A DNA stretch of 64,000 nt from Sphingobacterium pedocola (GCF_015209965.1 NZ_MU158689.1:777628-841627), one strand, 5' to 3'. Counted from the first letter of the stretch, positions 15,589 to 23,613 are shown. Made by a program: numbers and translations. Notes: a model not told the origin generated them from the letters alone.

Positions 15589-15619
15589 GTTTTGGAGTGA
15601 TGCTCTCAGTCTCCAAAAC
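15589..15619. terminator. Hairpin between convergent genes
   Basis: Arms GTTTTGGAG (15589-15597) and CTCCAAAAC (15611-15619) pair perfectly around a 13-base loop. The right arm includes the 3' end of the dehydrogenase gene. There is no clear T-run, so termination is uncertain. Confidence 0.4.
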
Positions 15620-17036
15620 ATAAATACTTTATCTCTAGATACTCATCCAGTCCGTACTTAGAGCCTTCACGGCCTATTCCAGATTGCTTGATTCCCCCAA
15701 ATGGAGCACCTGCATTAGAAATTATGCCTACATTAATCCCAACCATACCGGACTCAATCTGTTCAGCTACACGGTGACAGCGGTGAATACTGTCACTGTA
15801 AAAATATGCGGCCAATCCAAAAGGCGTGTCATTTGCCAATCTTATGGCTTCCTCTTCCGTATTGAACCTAAAAAGCGCACAAATTGGGCCGAATGTTTCT
15901 TCTTCCGCTATTAAACTATGATGAGCTACTTCAGAAAGCACAGTGGGTTCGAAAAAATTACCTTCGATATGTCTACCCCCAGTTAATATTTTAGCTCCCT
16001 TTTGTAGCGCGTCTTCTAAGTGTTCTTCTACTTTTTCCAGTCCGTTTTTATTGATTAAAGGACCAACCTGTACTCCTTTTTCCAGTCCATCGCCTACTTT
16101 AAGCGCCGATACAGCAACCGCTAGTTTATTAGCGAAGGTTTCATAAACGGAGTTTTGGACGTAGAACCGATTAACGGAAACGCAGGTCTGTCCCGTATTT
16201 CTAAATTTCCCAGCAATCGCTCCTTTTATGGCTTTGTCGACATCGGCATCATCGAATACGATAAACGGAGCATTGCCACCTAGCTCCAAAGAAACTCTTT
16301 TGATGGTGCTAGCAGCCTGCTCCATGAGCGTTTGACCGACCTTGGTAGATCCTGTAAATGTTATTTTTCGTACCAACGGATTCGTTGCCAATTCTTTCCC
16401 TATCTCGCTACTGTTTTTTGATGTAATAATATTGAAAACACCAGCTGGTAAACCCGCATCGGCTGCTAGTTTTGCAAGTGCTATAGCCGTAAAGGGTGTT
16501 TGAGACGCAGGTTTTAGCACGATAGTACAGCCAGCCACCAGTGCCGGTGCAACTTTTCGGGTGATCATGGCCAAAGGGAAGTTCCATGGTGTTATCGCTG
16601 CGACTACACCTACACCCTGTTTGATTGTGCTCAGACGTAATCCGCTGTTTAATGAAGGAATGGTTTCTCCGTAAGATCTTTTTCCTTCTTCAGCAAACCA
16701 CTCGACAAAGGAGTTGCCATAGTCTACTTCGCCTAAAGATTCGCTCAATGGTTTCCCACTTTCTAGTGTCATAATTTCTGCAAGCTCGTTTTTGTTTGCT
16801 TGTATCGCTTCATATAGTTTTCTTACGATCGCTGTCCGGTCACCGACGGAAGTTTTTTTCCACTTCTTCCATGCATGATCAGCGGCATGTATGGCGGTTC
16901 GGCAATCGTTGGCAGATAAATTTGGAAGCTGGCCAACTAATTTATTTGTTGAAGGGTTAATAACATCAAACTTATGTTTTGCGGTGATAAATTTTCCATT
17001 TATATATGCCTTTTCAATAATTAATTTATTTGTCAT
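15606..17036 (-). CDS. gabD: NAD(P)-dependent succinate-semialdehyde dehydrogenase family protein
   Basis: This 476-residue aldehyde dehydrogenase has the cofactor segment AITPWNFPLAMITRK, the glycine motif FTGSTKVG, the catalytic Glu in SLELGGNAPFIVFDDADVD and the catalytic Cys in RNTGQTCVSVNRF. The TCVSVNRF around the Cys is typical of succinate-semialdehyde dehydrogenases, which oxidise succinate semialdehyde to succinate. No GABA transaminase gene is next to it, so related aldehydes remain possible. It is separated from ribBA upstream by a very strong palindrome, so it should have its own promoter in the 42 bases before that hairpin, or rely on read-through. Confidence 0.85.
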   Translation of the reverse strand: MTNKLIIEKAYINGKFITAKHKFDVINPSTNKLVGQLPNLSANDCRTAIHAADHAWKKWKKTSVGDRTAIVRKLYEAIQANKNELAEIMTLESGKPLSESLGEVDYGNSFVEWFAEEGKRSYGETIPSLNSGLRLSTIKQGVGVVAAITPWNFPLAMITRKVAPALVAGCTIVLKPASQTPFTAIALAKLAADAGLPAGVFNIITSKNSSEIGKELATNPLVRKITFTGSTKVGQTLMEQAASTIKRVSLELGGNAPFIVFDDADVDKAIKGAIAGKFRNTGQTCVSVNRFYVQNSVYETFANKLAVAVSALKVGDGLEKGVQVGPLINKNGLEKVEEHLEDALQKGAKILTGGRHIEGNFFEPTVLSEVAHHSLIAEEETFGPICALFRFNTEEEAIRLANDTPFGLAAYFYSDSIHRCHRVAEQIESGMVGINVGIISNAGAPFGGIKQSGIGREGSKYGLDEYLEIKYLCFGD

Positions 17037-17078
17037 AACTTTTTTATTTAGAAAACAGGAAAATCGAACGTGTGTTTT

Positions 17079-17122
17079 GTAAAAATAAAAAAGAGGATGT
17101 ACATCCTCTTTTTTATTTTTAC
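17079..17122 (-). terminator. 44-bp perfect palindromic terminator of ribBA
   Basis: Each arm is 22 bases and the two match without a mismatch or loop base beyond the centre (17100/17101). The core is AAGAGGATGT|ACATCCTCTT with long A/T extensions that give a T-run on either strand. It includes the ribBA stop codon (17119-17121). Confidence 0.85.
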
Positions 17123-18333
17123 AAGTTTTTTAATATGGTATGACCCATACGGTCTCTTTTCGTTTTTAGATAAGTTTCATTGAAAGAATTAGGTTCAATT
17201 TCAATTGGTACGCTTTCTACAATTTCGAGGCCATAACCAACTAAACCAGCTCGTTTGGTAGGGTTATTAGACATGAGGCGCATTTTGCTTACCCCCATCT
17301 CACGAAGTATCTGTGCGCCGACACCGTAATCTCTAAGGTCGGCTTTGAAGCCTAATTGGAGGTTTGCGTCTACTGTATCGACTCCTTCTTCTTGTAGTTT
17401 GTAAGCGTGTAGTTTGTTTATAAGCCCTATACCACGTCCTTCTTGGTTCATGTAGACAATTACACCCTTACCTTCTTGCTGAATCATCTCCATTGATTTG
17501 TGCAGCTGTGGACCACAGTCACAGCGACAAGATCCAAATATGTCCCCCGTTAAACAGGAACTATGTACTCTTACCAATATCGGTTCATCTTCTTTCCATT
17601 CACCTTTATACAAGGCGATGTGTTGTTCCCCTGTATTTTTTTGGGTAAAAGCTTTTAAATGGAAGTCGCCCCATTCTGTCGGCATTTTGACATTCACTTC
17701 TTCATGGATCAAAGAGTCGTGTTTTAAACGATATTCGATGAGATCTTCGATGCTGACTATTTTGAGGTCGAAGCGTTTCGCGACTTCCATTAAATCCGGA
17801 AGACGGGCCATTTCACCATCATCTTTTAATATCTCAACCAATACTCCGGCAGGTTCAAATCCGGCCAAGCGTGCTAAATCTACTGACGCTTCAGTATGTC
17901 CAGTACGTCTTAATACACCTCCATCTTTTGCAATTAAAGGGAAAATATGTCCCGGTCGACCCAACTCTACCGGATCAATATTGGGGTCTATTAATGCTTT
18001 AATTGTTTTGGAACGGTCGGAAGCAGATATACCTGTAGTACATCCATATCCCTGCAAATCCACAGATACGGTAAAATTGGTTTCATAAACAGCTGTGTTT
18101 TGTCCTACCATCGGCGCTAAATTAAGCTCTCTACAACGTTGTTCAGTTAATGGGGCACATACCAATCCTCTACCGTGAGTCGCCATGAAGTTAATGACTT
18201 CGGGTGTGGCATTTCGGGCCGCTGTAACGAAATCACCCTCATTTTCGCGATCTTCATCATCAACCACAATAATCACTTTACCGGCTTTGATATCTTCTAT
18301 CGCTTCCTCAATCGTGTTCAATCTAATATCCAT
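17119..18333 (-). CDS. ribBA: Bifunctional 3,4-dihydroxy-2-butanone-4-phosphate synthase / GTP cyclohydrolase II
   Basis: RibBA supplies both branches of riboflavin synthesis: the N-terminal domain (about 1-200) makes dihydroxybutanone phosphate from ribulose 5-phosphate, and the C-terminal domain (about 205-400) opens GTP. Visible motifs are the metal site [13 protein letters not shown], the [12 protein letters not shown] and GRPGHIFPL segments, the [12 protein letters not shown] loop, and the zinc site with [15 protein letters not shown] followed by QEGRGIGL. The protein is 404 residues and complete. A -7 box lies 25 bases before the ATG. I see no FMN riboswitch in the 84 bases upstream. 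Confidence 0.97.
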   Translation of the reverse strand: MDIRLNTIEEAIEDIKAGKVIIVVDDEDRENEGDFVTAARNATPEVINFMATHGRGLVCAPLTEQRCRELNLAPMVGQNTAVYETNFTVSVDLQGYGCTTGISASDRSKTIKALIDPNIDPVELGRPGHIFPLIAKDGGVLRRTGHTEASVDLARLAGFEPAGVLVEILKDDGEMARLPDLMEVAKRFDLKIVSIEDLIEYRLKHDSLIHEEVNVKMPTEWGDFHLKAFTQKNTGEQHIALYKGEWKEDEPILVRVHSSCLTGDIFGSCRCDCGPQLHKSMEMIQQEGKGVIVYMNQEGRGIGLINKLHAYKLQEEGVDTVDANLQLGFKADLRDYGVGAQILREMGVSKMRLMSNNPTKRAGLVGYGLEIVESVPIEIEPNSFNETYLKTKRDRMGHTILKNL

Positions 18334-18357
18334 TGATATCTGTGTTTTATTCTTTTA

Positions 18358-18365
18358 CAAAAGTA
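18358..18365 (-). promoter_or_regulatory. -7 box of ribBA
   Basis: The reverse strand reads TACTTTTG, an exact TAnnTTTG, and places the transcript start near 18351, 18 bases before the ribBA ATG. No clear upstream TTTG box is seen. Confidence 0.4.
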
Positions 18366-18417
18366 AATTAGTTTTTATTTTTTTCTATAATTAAGAAGTC
18401 ATAAAAGGTCAGAAACG

Positions 18418-19866
18418 CTATTTCGCAGAGAAAAAACGTTTTTTTATCCAATTCAATAAGTACTGGGCTTTAATTTTATATTGATCTACATCAAATAATG
18501 CAGAATCTGTGGTAGATTTGTAGGTAAGGAATGCCGCCAAAGGGCTTAATACGACAATGGCCATCCACATGCCCCAAAATGGATCAAGCCCCCCATCCTT
18601 TGCCGATTTCTCCGCTACTGTAGCAATGATATGGTATATCAAAAAGAAGATAATAGCCATAACTACTGGAGCGCCCAATCCACCCTTACGAATAATAGCA
18701 CCAAGCGGGGCTCCAATTGCAAATAATAATAAACAGGAAACAGCGAGTGTAAACTTACGGTGGTATTCAATTTTATACCGGATGTCTTTATCTTTCAGTA
18801 TTTTGAAATCGGATAACTTGTTCGTATTGATATCTGTGATTTGCTGCGCTTGACTCAACGCATTATTAATAATATTTCGCCTTGTTTCTTCTGAGATATA
18901 CGTCAAAATATCCCCGTCAAAATCCACTTGTGCTAATTTGACATTATCCGGTCTGTAATAGGGGGTGTTATAATAGATGTAGTGATTGTATTCTCTTACC
19001 AGAGAGTTTTGCATGCTATCCATCTCGATTTTATTCGAATCTGTTTTCAGTTTTAATTGACGGATATTCATCATTTGATGATGAGATTTGAAAAGATTTT
19101 CATCGGTACGTTTAAAATTAAACGCTTCCATGTCAAATTTTTGTTCGGTTTCTTTAAAGTGAAAACGTGTAAATTGTTGACGAGGGTCGTACCGTTTGGC
19201 ATTTTTAACCCGAGCATCTTCGTAGCGTACCCCATCTATCAATTTGATGATCATGTATTTTTGATCGCGAGAATTGTATATAAATCCTTCTTTAGCTATC
19301 ATGACGTTGCTCGATGCGGTCCCATTTTGATGGTCGTAAATAGTAAGATCATATAGCGTTTTCCCATCTTCGCTCTTACTTTTAGCGCGTATGGCATAGC
19401 CCGGAATGGTGTTGTTAAATACACCGGGTTTGATTAAAAAATCGGCCTGCTTTTGACGCACGTCAAATAGAAGAGAACCCATTTTTAAATTAACGATGGG
19501 AAGGATATAATCGGAAAACAGAAATGAGCACATACTAAATAATCCTACTAATACAAATAGAGGAGTCATTGCTTTACGTAATGATACACCAGCCGCCTTT
19601 ATCGCTACCAATTCGTAACTTTCGCCGAGATTTCCAAAGGTCATAATGGACGACAAAAGCATCGAAAGGGGTAAAGCCATCGACAACTGAACAGCACATT
19701 GATAGCCGATAAGCTCTAAAATTACGTACCATTCAAACCCTTTGCCAATTAAATCGTCAATATACTTGAATAGAAAAAGCATTAAAAGCACAAACATCAC
19801 AATACAGAATGTGACTAAAAAGGGCTTTATAAATGCTTGTAAAATTAATAAGTGAACTTTCTTCAT
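18418..19866 (-). CDS. LptF/LptG-family permease
   Basis: The 482-residue protein has the LptF/LptG layout: two or three N-terminal membrane helices (FIKPFLVTFCIVMFVLLML, VQLSMALPLSMLLSSIMTFGNLGE), a long periplasmic domain (about 130-370) and three C-terminal helices (FTLAVSCLLLFAIGAPLGAIIRKGG, MAIIFFLIYHIIATVAEKSAKDG, LSPLAAFLTYK). LptF and LptG form the inner-membrane channel part of the lipopolysaccharide transporter with the LptB ATPase. The partner permease is not in the window. The periplasmic domain is longer than in E. coli, as is common in Bacteroidota. A -7 box lies 53 bases upstream of the ATG. Confidence 0.9.
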   Translation of the reverse strand: MKKVHLLILQAFIKPFLVTFCIVMFVLLMLFLFKYIDDLIGKGFEWYVILELIGYQCAVQLSMALPLSMLLSSIMTFGNLGESYELVAIKAAGVSLRKAMTPLFVLVGLFSMCSFLFSDYILPIVNLKMGSLLFDVRQKQADFLIKPGVFNNTIPGYAIRAKSKSEDGKTLYDLTIYDHQNGTASSNVMIAKEGFIYNSRDQKYMIIKLIDGVRYEDARVKNAKRYDPRQQFTRFHFKETEQKFDMEAFNFKRTDENLFKSHHQMMNIRQLKLKTDSNKIEMDSMQNSLVREYNHYIYYNTPYYRPDNVKLAQVDFDGDILTYISEETRRNIINNALSQAQQITDINTNKLSDFKILKDKDIRYKIEYHRKFTLAVSCLLLFAIGAPLGAIIRKGGLGAPVVMAIIFFLIYHIIATVAEKSAKDGGLDPFWGMWMAIVVLSPLAAFLTYKSTTDSALFDVDQYKIKAQYLLNWIKKRFFSAK

Positions 19867-19919
19867 ATCAGCGAATCCATTCCTATAACGTCAAAAACGT
19901 GGAGTATGATAATACGCTA

Positions 19920-19927
19920 CAAAGATA
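19920..19927 (-). promoter_or_regulatory. -7 box of the LptF/G permease gene
   Basis: The reverse strand reads TATCTTTG, an exact TAnnTTTG. It lies between the START-like gene and the permease, so the permease has its own promoter. No matching upstream box is evident at 19-21 bases. Confidence 0.4.
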
Positions 19928-19934
19928 AGGTTTT

Positions 19935-20312
19935 TTAAGCACCAATTACGCTTTGTAAATAGCTTATCGAATTATCCCAAATTTTTTTTCGGTCTTCGAT
20001 ATTTTCATCCTTTGCATAATCAGTAATGGCTAGCGCTACGTCATTCGTTAATTCATCCTGTACAATTTCCATTTCAAAAAAGTTCGGTTCATCGTCTATC
20101 CATTTAAATTTAACGGATTTATTCTCTTTCGAAGTGGCGATGCGAGCTTTAAATGACTCACCGTCCCAAATAAACTCGTAAACACCATCGTGATAATTTA
20201 CATCGTCGGCAAACCATTGTGCCAGCTCGTTAGGTTCCACCAAATAGGGATATAAGATACGTGGTGATGAGTTTATAATATATTCTAATGATATTTTTGT
20301 TTTTTCTGTCAT
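19935..20312 (-). CDS. START-like domain protein
   Basis: The 125-residue protein is a single START/AHSA1-like fold: SLEYIINSSPRILYPYLVEPNELAQWFADDV, then a strand-rich middle with YEFIWDGESFKARI and FKWIDDEP, and a long C-terminal helix WDNSISYLQSVIG. Such domains bind hydrophobic ligands in a deep pocket. This short, acidic version is conserved in Bacteroidota with no assigned function. It is the first gene of the run towards the LptF/G permease, 68 bases apart. Confidence 0.8.
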   Translation of the reverse strand: MTEKTKISLEYIINSSPRILYPYLVEPNELAQWFADDVNYHDGVYEFIWDGESFKARIATSKENKSVKFKWIDDEPNFFEMEIVQDELTNDVALAITDYAKDENIEDRKKIWDNSISYLQSVIGA

Positions 20313-20545
20313 AACTATTTTTGTATGTATAACTAAAAGTGGTATGATTAATTGACGTTGTACTTTTGTAATAATACATATTTATTGTGTTATTGTAAAG
20401 CCCGCGCATTTTTTTTTATTCACAATGTGATTGTTTTTCACATCTATGGTCTTCATTTTTAGTAATTTGTAGCCTGGAGCGTGTTCCAAGGCAATTTTTA
20501 GAATAAATTCTAAAAAAAATTACTTTAAAAATGATTCCTTATTAC
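20313..20545. other. AT-rich intergenic region upstream of tRNA-Met
   Basis: This stretch lies between the divergent START-like gene and the tRNA. It should hold the START-like gene's promoter, but I see no exact -33/-7 pair on the reverse strand. No open frame of note is present. Confidence 0.5.
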
Positions 20546-20553
20546 TATATTTG
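20546..20553 (+). promoter_or_regulatory. -7 box of tRNA-Met
   Basis: TATATTTG is an exact TAnnTTTG box; transcription should begin near 20560, about 7 bases before the mature tRNA. Confidence 0.55.
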
Positions 20554-20566
20554 CATACCGAAAAAA

Positions 20567-20640
20567 GGCGGGGTAGCTCAGATGGTTAGAGCGCAGGATT
20601 CATAACCCTGAGGTCGGCAGTTCGATCCTGCTCCCCGCTA
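20567..20640 (+). tRNA. tRNA-Met (CAT anticodon)
   Basis: The 74 bases fold into a complete cloverleaf: acceptor GGCGGGG/CCCCGCT (G1-U72 wobble), D stem GCTC/GAGC, anticodon loop TTCATAA, variable loop AGGTC and T arm GGCAG-TTCGATC-CTGCT. The anticodon stem has an A31-C39 mismatch. The acceptor end is paired and lacks the initiator C1-A72 mismatch, so this is an elongator Met tRNA; a lysidine-modified Ile tRNA also has CAT and cannot be fully excluded. CCA is not encoded. A strong terminator follows. Confidence 0.93.
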
Positions 20641-20646
20641 CAAATT

Positions 20647-20680
20647 AAAAGCTTCAAGTTATATTGAAGCTTTTTTATTT
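20647..20680 (+). terminator. Terminator of tRNA-Met
   Basis: AAAAGCTTCAA (20647-20657) pairs with TTGAAGCTTTT (20664-20674) around a 6-base loop, with a T-run continuing to about 20676. Confidence 0.85.
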
Positions 20681-20715
20681 ACACGAATTAAGCCCTCTTA
20701 ATCGCGATCTTCTTA

Positions 20716-20723
20716 GGATTTTT
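20716..20723 (+). repeat. Target-site duplication, left copy
   Basis: GGATTTTT directly precedes the left inverted repeat and is repeated exactly at 22154-22161. An 8-bp duplication is typical of ISL3-type elements. Confidence 0.85.
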
Positions 20724-20756
20724 GGATCATACCGAAAGTTTGGGGGGTAATCCTTT

Positions 20757-21740
20757 TTAAGCATATAATTTCATTACCCTATAAAGAAAGAATTGGGTAT
20801 CTCTAACCCCACGGAAGATACTTCTGAATGCTTTTAGTTTAGCATTAAAGGATTCTGCAGAAGCGTTTGTACTTTTGTTATCGAAGTAATGTAGGATATA
20901 GGGATGATGGGCAGCGATAGATCTGGCCACGCTTTCAAAAGATGCTATTCCTGAAGCTTCTACCTGATTATGCCATAGACCAAGTTTGGTAAAAGCGACT
21001 TTCTTGTCTTTGCATTTCTGGAAGATATCTCCCAATGCTATTCCCAGATCATGTGCTTTTTTGAGAAGAGGGAATCGTAGAAATAAGAGTTCTGCCCGGT
21101 GCTTTTGACTCTCGGTCCATCTTGTGGGATGCTTGAATAACAGATATCTAGACCTTGCCAACAATTGTTTAAGGGTATCACCGTTGGATAGCACTCCAGG
21201 GTCATAAGGAATACCGCATTTACGTGCCTGGGCAATCTTTTTACTTTCCTCATCTAACACCTGCCAGCGGTATCTGATACGAAGTTCCTGAACAGCATCA
21301 TAAGCAAGTTTTTGTACATGAAACCGATCGATAACCCTTCGAGCATTCCGAAAACACCTACGGATAGCTTTTGCCATATTGGGAGCCATATCCATCGTTA
21401 CTTCTTTAACTTTGTTTCTTAGCCTGAGTGGAATACGCTCTAATACGGTGATAATATCTTCTGCCTTTGTTCCTCTAATGGTGGCTAGAATAGTCCCCTT
21501 TTTGCCTTTGGAGGCTTTGCTGGTGACGATAGTATAAAGTTCGCCATTGCTAAAACTGGTTTCATCAATACTGAGCTGTGGGGATATATTGCCAGGAAAT
21601 ACAGTCCAGTACTCCGCATGAGGTTTTTGGTCCCAATCATGAAAGTCGCTCAAGTGATTCTTATACTGATCTTGAAGTTGTTTGCCATCCAGCTGAAACA
21701 GAAGCCCAAGAAGATGGGCACTGATCGGATAGTTATCCAA
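20757..21740 (-). CDS. ISL3/ISAon1-type DDE transposase, catalytic part
   Basis: The 327-residue ORF holds the catalytic core: the first Asp in SIDETSFSNGELY, the second in RRVIDRFHVQKLAYDAVQE (the DRFHV block of ISL3 transposases) and the Glu in STNASAESFNAKLKAFRSIFRG. The frame begins with TTG 21740, inside the end of the N-terminal ORF, in the +1 frame relative to it. A stop codon (TAA) in this frame lies 9 bases upstream of the TTG, so fusion would have to occur in the few codons between; reinitiation at the TTG is the other possibility. The C-terminus is intact. Confidence 0.88.
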   Translation of the reverse strand: MDNYPISAHLLGLLFQLDGKQLQDQYKNHLSDFHDWDQKPHAEYWTVFPGNISPQLSIDETSFSNGELYTIVTSKASKGKKGTILATIRGTKAEDIITVLERIPLRLRNKVKEVTMDMAPNMAKAIRRCFRNARRVIDRFHVQKLAYDAVQELRIRYRWQVLDEESKKIAQARKCGIPYDPGVLSNGDTLKQLLARSRYLLFKHPTRWTESQKHRAELLFLRFPLLKKAHDLGIALGDIFQKCKDKKVAFTKLGLWHNQVEASGIASFESVARSIAAHHPYILHYFDNKSTNASAESFNAKLKAFRSIFRGVRDTQFFLYRVMKLYA

Positions 21741-22086
21741 ATATTCCCTTTAAAAAAAGCCCGAATTCCGTAGTCATTCGAGCACCTTCACGAACCAGGT
21801 TCCAATCCCGGGTAATGATTTTCCGGGTATCTGACACCGTCCAACGCCTGCGTTTAATGTGAAGAGTAACTTTCTGACCCCGAATCGGAAAGTCTTTAAT
21901 CTCTGAAACAGGCATAAAGCCCTTGGATGCTAGTTTAGTGTTTTCATATCCTGAAGGAGCAATATTTTTTTCATCCAAATGGATGTGAAGTTCTTTGTCC
22001 TTCTGGACAACTTCCATGATATCGAAATAATCTAACAGCCCTTCGGGCATTAATAAGGCCAATAGTCTACGTTCAGCGTCTTGCAA
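21733..22086 (-). CDS. ISAon1-type transposase N-terminal region protein
   Basis: The 117-residue protein has an N-terminal helical part (RRLLALLMPEGLLDYFDIMEV) and a basic segment around GQKVTLHIKRRRWTVSDTRKIITRDWN, which resembles the zinc-ribbon/helix region that ISL3 transposases use to bind the terminal repeats, but without the Cys residues. It ends 8 bases inside the start of the catalytic ORF. In related elements the two parts are likewise separate. It probably binds DNA ends. Confidence 0.8.
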   Translation of the reverse strand: MQDAERRLLALLMPEGLLDYFDIMEVVQKDKELHIHLDEKNIAPSGYENTKLASKGFMPVSEIKDFPIRGQKVTLHIKRRRWTVSDTRKIITRDWNLVREGARMTTEFGLFLKGIFG

Positions 22087-22153
22087 GGTAATATGTTTTA
22101 AGACTGCTAAACTAAGAATTTATTTATCTCTCCCCAAAGATTCAGCTTGATCC

Positions 22154-22161
22154 GGATTTTT
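22154..22161 (+). repeat. Target-site duplication, right copy
   Basis: GGATTTTT, identical to 20716-20723, directly follows the right end of the insertion sequence. Confidence 0.85.
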
Positions 22162-22173
22162 GATGTTTTGTTT

Positions 22174-22188
22174 AATACGAGCCGTATT
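22174..22188. other. Short perfect hairpin right of the insertion sequence
   Basis: AATACG (22174-22179) and CGTATT (22183-22188) pair around a 3-base loop, and TTTCGGTTTTT follows. It may be an old terminator that belonged to the sequence left of the IS before insertion. Confidence 0.35.
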
Positions 22189-22323
22189 ATTTCGGTTTTT
22201 GCAAAAATTCTTCACTTTATTTAATGAAATAGTAATTTTGATTAAAAAAGAGGTTGTAATTAACTGACCATTAATAGGTTGCTTCATTGTTGCAATTTTA
22301 TGACTAAAATTTAAACTGATTTT

Positions 22324-22354
22324 TTTGCTCGTGAAGTCAAAAAGTTTAGATTTG
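22324..22354 (+). promoter_or_regulatory. Strong Bacteroidota promoter of the outer-membrane protein gene
   Basis: TTTG (22324-22327), 19 bases, then TAGATTTG (22347-22354): an exact match to both consensus boxes. The transcript would start near 22361, about 22 bases before the ATG. Confidence 0.7.
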
Positions 22355-22382
22355 CATCAGTTTAATTTAAAACAATAAAAAT

Positions 22383-23018
22383 ATGAAAAAATTATTACTT
22401 ACTTTGACTGCTGTAGCAGGAATGACATTTGCGTCTAACGCACAAGAATTTGGTTTTGAAAAAACTGATTTCATTGTAGAAGGTTTTATTCGTTCTGCTA
22501 ATACAAATGATAAAATGGCGGAAGAAAAAACGGCTAACTTTAACTTCAACCCTAAGTTCGGTTACTTTGTAACAGACAAAATCGCTGTTGGTATTCAATT
22601 GGGTGTGGGCAACGAAAAAGTAACAGATTATTCTGGCGAAAATGATACCTACACAAAAGGTAACGATTTCAGCATCGGTGCTTTTGGACGTTATTATTTT
22701 CTAGAAGTTGGATCACGTTTTAAAACTTACGCTGAATTAGGCGCTGGTTACAACCAAATGGGTGGTGAAATAAACAATGGTATCGAAACTACTAAATTGG
22801 ATAAAACTAAAGGTTTTGGTGCTAACGCGGGTATAGGTGCAAACTATTTCTTGACAAACAACATCGCAGTTAACTTTGCTTTTGCTAACGTTTTAGCTTT
22901 CAACACTTCTAAAGTTGATGTTGATGGTGCTAAATCTCAAACAGAATTCGCTACAAACGTTAACGTGTTTGATAATTTCTTCAACACAGCTTCTTTTGGA
23001 TTAACGTTCAAATTCTAA
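22383..23018 (+). CDS. Outer-membrane beta-barrel protein, porin-like
   Basis: The 211-residue protein has a clean signal peptide (residues 1-20, ending SNA before QEFGF) and an eight-stranded OmpA/OmpW-type barrel pattern: FNFNPKFGYFVTDKIAVGIQLG, FSIGAFGRYYFLEVG, FKTYAELGAGYNQMGG, GFGANAGIGANYFLTNNIAVNFAF and a C-terminal FGLTFKF with terminal Phe. The codon use is biased and the promoter is a perfect match, so the protein is likely abundant. The role is probably structural or as a small pore. A strong terminator follows. Confidence 0.88.
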   Translation: MKKLLLTLTAVAGMTFASNAQEFGFEKTDFIVEGFIRSANTNDKMAEEKTANFNFNPKFGYFVTDKIAVGIQLGVGNEKVTDYSGENDTYTKGNDFSIGAFGRYYFLEVGSRFKTYAELGAGYNQMGGEINNGIETTKLDKTKGFGANAGIGANYFLTNNIAVNFAFANVLAFNTSKVDVDGAKSQTEFATNVNVFDNFFNTASFGLTFKF

Positions 23019-23040
23019 GCTTAGTCGTTTAAGACAAGGA

Positions 23041-23067
23041 GGGAGGCAATTATGTCTCCCTTTTTTT
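23041..23067 (+). terminator. Terminator of the outer-membrane protein gene
   Basis: GGGAGGCA (23041-23048) pairs with TGTCTCCC (23053-23060) around ATTA, one wobble, followed by seven T. Confidence 0.85.
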
Positions 23068-23084
23068 GTGCTATAGCCTATTCC

Positions 23085-23250
23085 TAGCTGTTGCTTTAGG
23101 TTATCCCTGCCAGCTTCTTTACCTCCCTTTCACTGCCAACACCTGTGTCGTTAGTTAGGACTTGCTTATGTGAGAGCACAGTTACCCCAGAGTAGCCGCA
23201 GGCCTCTTTAGCGTTAGGGGCGCGGCGGAAATATGATACCGCCTTTAGGC
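23085..23250 (-). other. Unexplained GC-rich segment with an unbroken reverse frame
   Basis: This stretch lies between two terminators and is visibly richer in G and C than its surroundings. On the reverse strand one frame is open from about 23255 to a stop at 23096-23098 (roughly 50 codons, including EACGYSGVTVLSHKQVLT) but has no ATG. No known gene or RNA is recognised. It could be a gene remnant, a structured RNA or a dispersed repeat. Confidence 0.4.
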
Positions 23251-23254
23251 ATAC

Positions 23255-23284
23255 AAAAAAGGCTTCTGTTTTACGAGAAGCCTT
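23255..23284 (-). terminator. Terminator of the str operon after rpsJ
   Basis: AAGGCTTCT (23259-23267) and AGAAGCCTT (23276-23284) form a perfect 9-bp stem with an 8-base loop; the A-run at 23255-23260 is a T-run on the reverse strand. Confidence 0.8.
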
Positions 23285-23307
23285 CTTGTTTCATTTGCTG
23301 AAATCCA

Positions 23308-23613
23308 TCACACTTTGATTTCAACTTCAACACCCGAAGGTAGTTCAAGTTTCATCAATGCGTCAACAGTTTTAGAGTTAGATGAATAAATATCTAACAA
23401 TCTTTTGTACGCGCACAATTGGAATTGCTCACGTGCTTTTTTGTTAACGTGTGGTGAACGTAAAACGGTGTAGATTTTTTTCTCTGTAGGCAATGGAATA
23501 GGACCACTAACTACGGCACCTGTAGGTTTTACAGTTTTTACGATTTTCTCAGCTGATTTGTCAACTAAATTGTAATCGTAGGATTTCAATTTGATTCTGA
23601 TTCTTTGGCTCAT
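23308..23613 (-). CDS. rpsJ: 30S ribosomal protein S10
   Basis: The 101-residue product matches S10 from [22 protein letters not shown] through [23 protein letters not shown] to [10 protein letters not shown]10 is part of the head of the small subunit and, as NusE, of antitermination complexes. It follows fusA by 135 bases. A terminator lies right after it, so the usual continuation into rplC and the rest of the S10 operon is missing here. Confidence 0.97.
   Translation of the reverse strand: MSQRIRIKLKSYDYNLVDKSAEKIVKTVKPTGAVVSGPIPLPTEKKIYTVLRSPHVNKKAREQFQLCAYKRLLDIYSSNSKTVDALMKLELPSGVEVEIKV

Larger units (their letters stand above)
20724..22153 (-). mobile_element. Complete ISL3-type insertion sequence, ISAon1-like
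   Basis: The element is 1430 bp. Its ends are 24-bp imperfect inverted repeats (20724-20747 and 22130-22153) that both begin GGATCA and share GAA and TTTGGGG blocks, 18 of 24 positions matching. It is flanked by an exact 8-bp repeat. It carries two reverse-strand ORFs, an N-terminal region protein and a DDE transposase, overlapping by 8 bases, as known for the ISAon1 group. Intact ends, target duplication and open frames suggest a fairly recent insertion. It landed downstream of the tRNA-Met terminator and interrupts no gene I can see. Confidence 0.9.

Noticed and set aside
18334..18417. FMN riboswitch before ribBA
   Set aside because: Only 84 bases lie between the genes, without the conserved riboswitch segments; there is room only for a promoter.
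20567..20640. Initiator tRNA-fMet
   Set aside because: The acceptor end is paired (G1-U72) and the anticodon stem lacks the three consecutive G-C pairs of initiator tRNAs.
21748..21760. T7 run as a slippage site joining the two transposase ORFs
   Set aside because: The frame of the catalytic ORF has a TAA directly after the run, so loss of one T or gain of two would end translation; a -1 shift leads to the wrong frame.
20567..22161. tRNA-associated genomic island
   Set aside because: No integrase, no repeat of the tRNA 3' end, and only one insertion sequence is present; the flanking genes are core genes.
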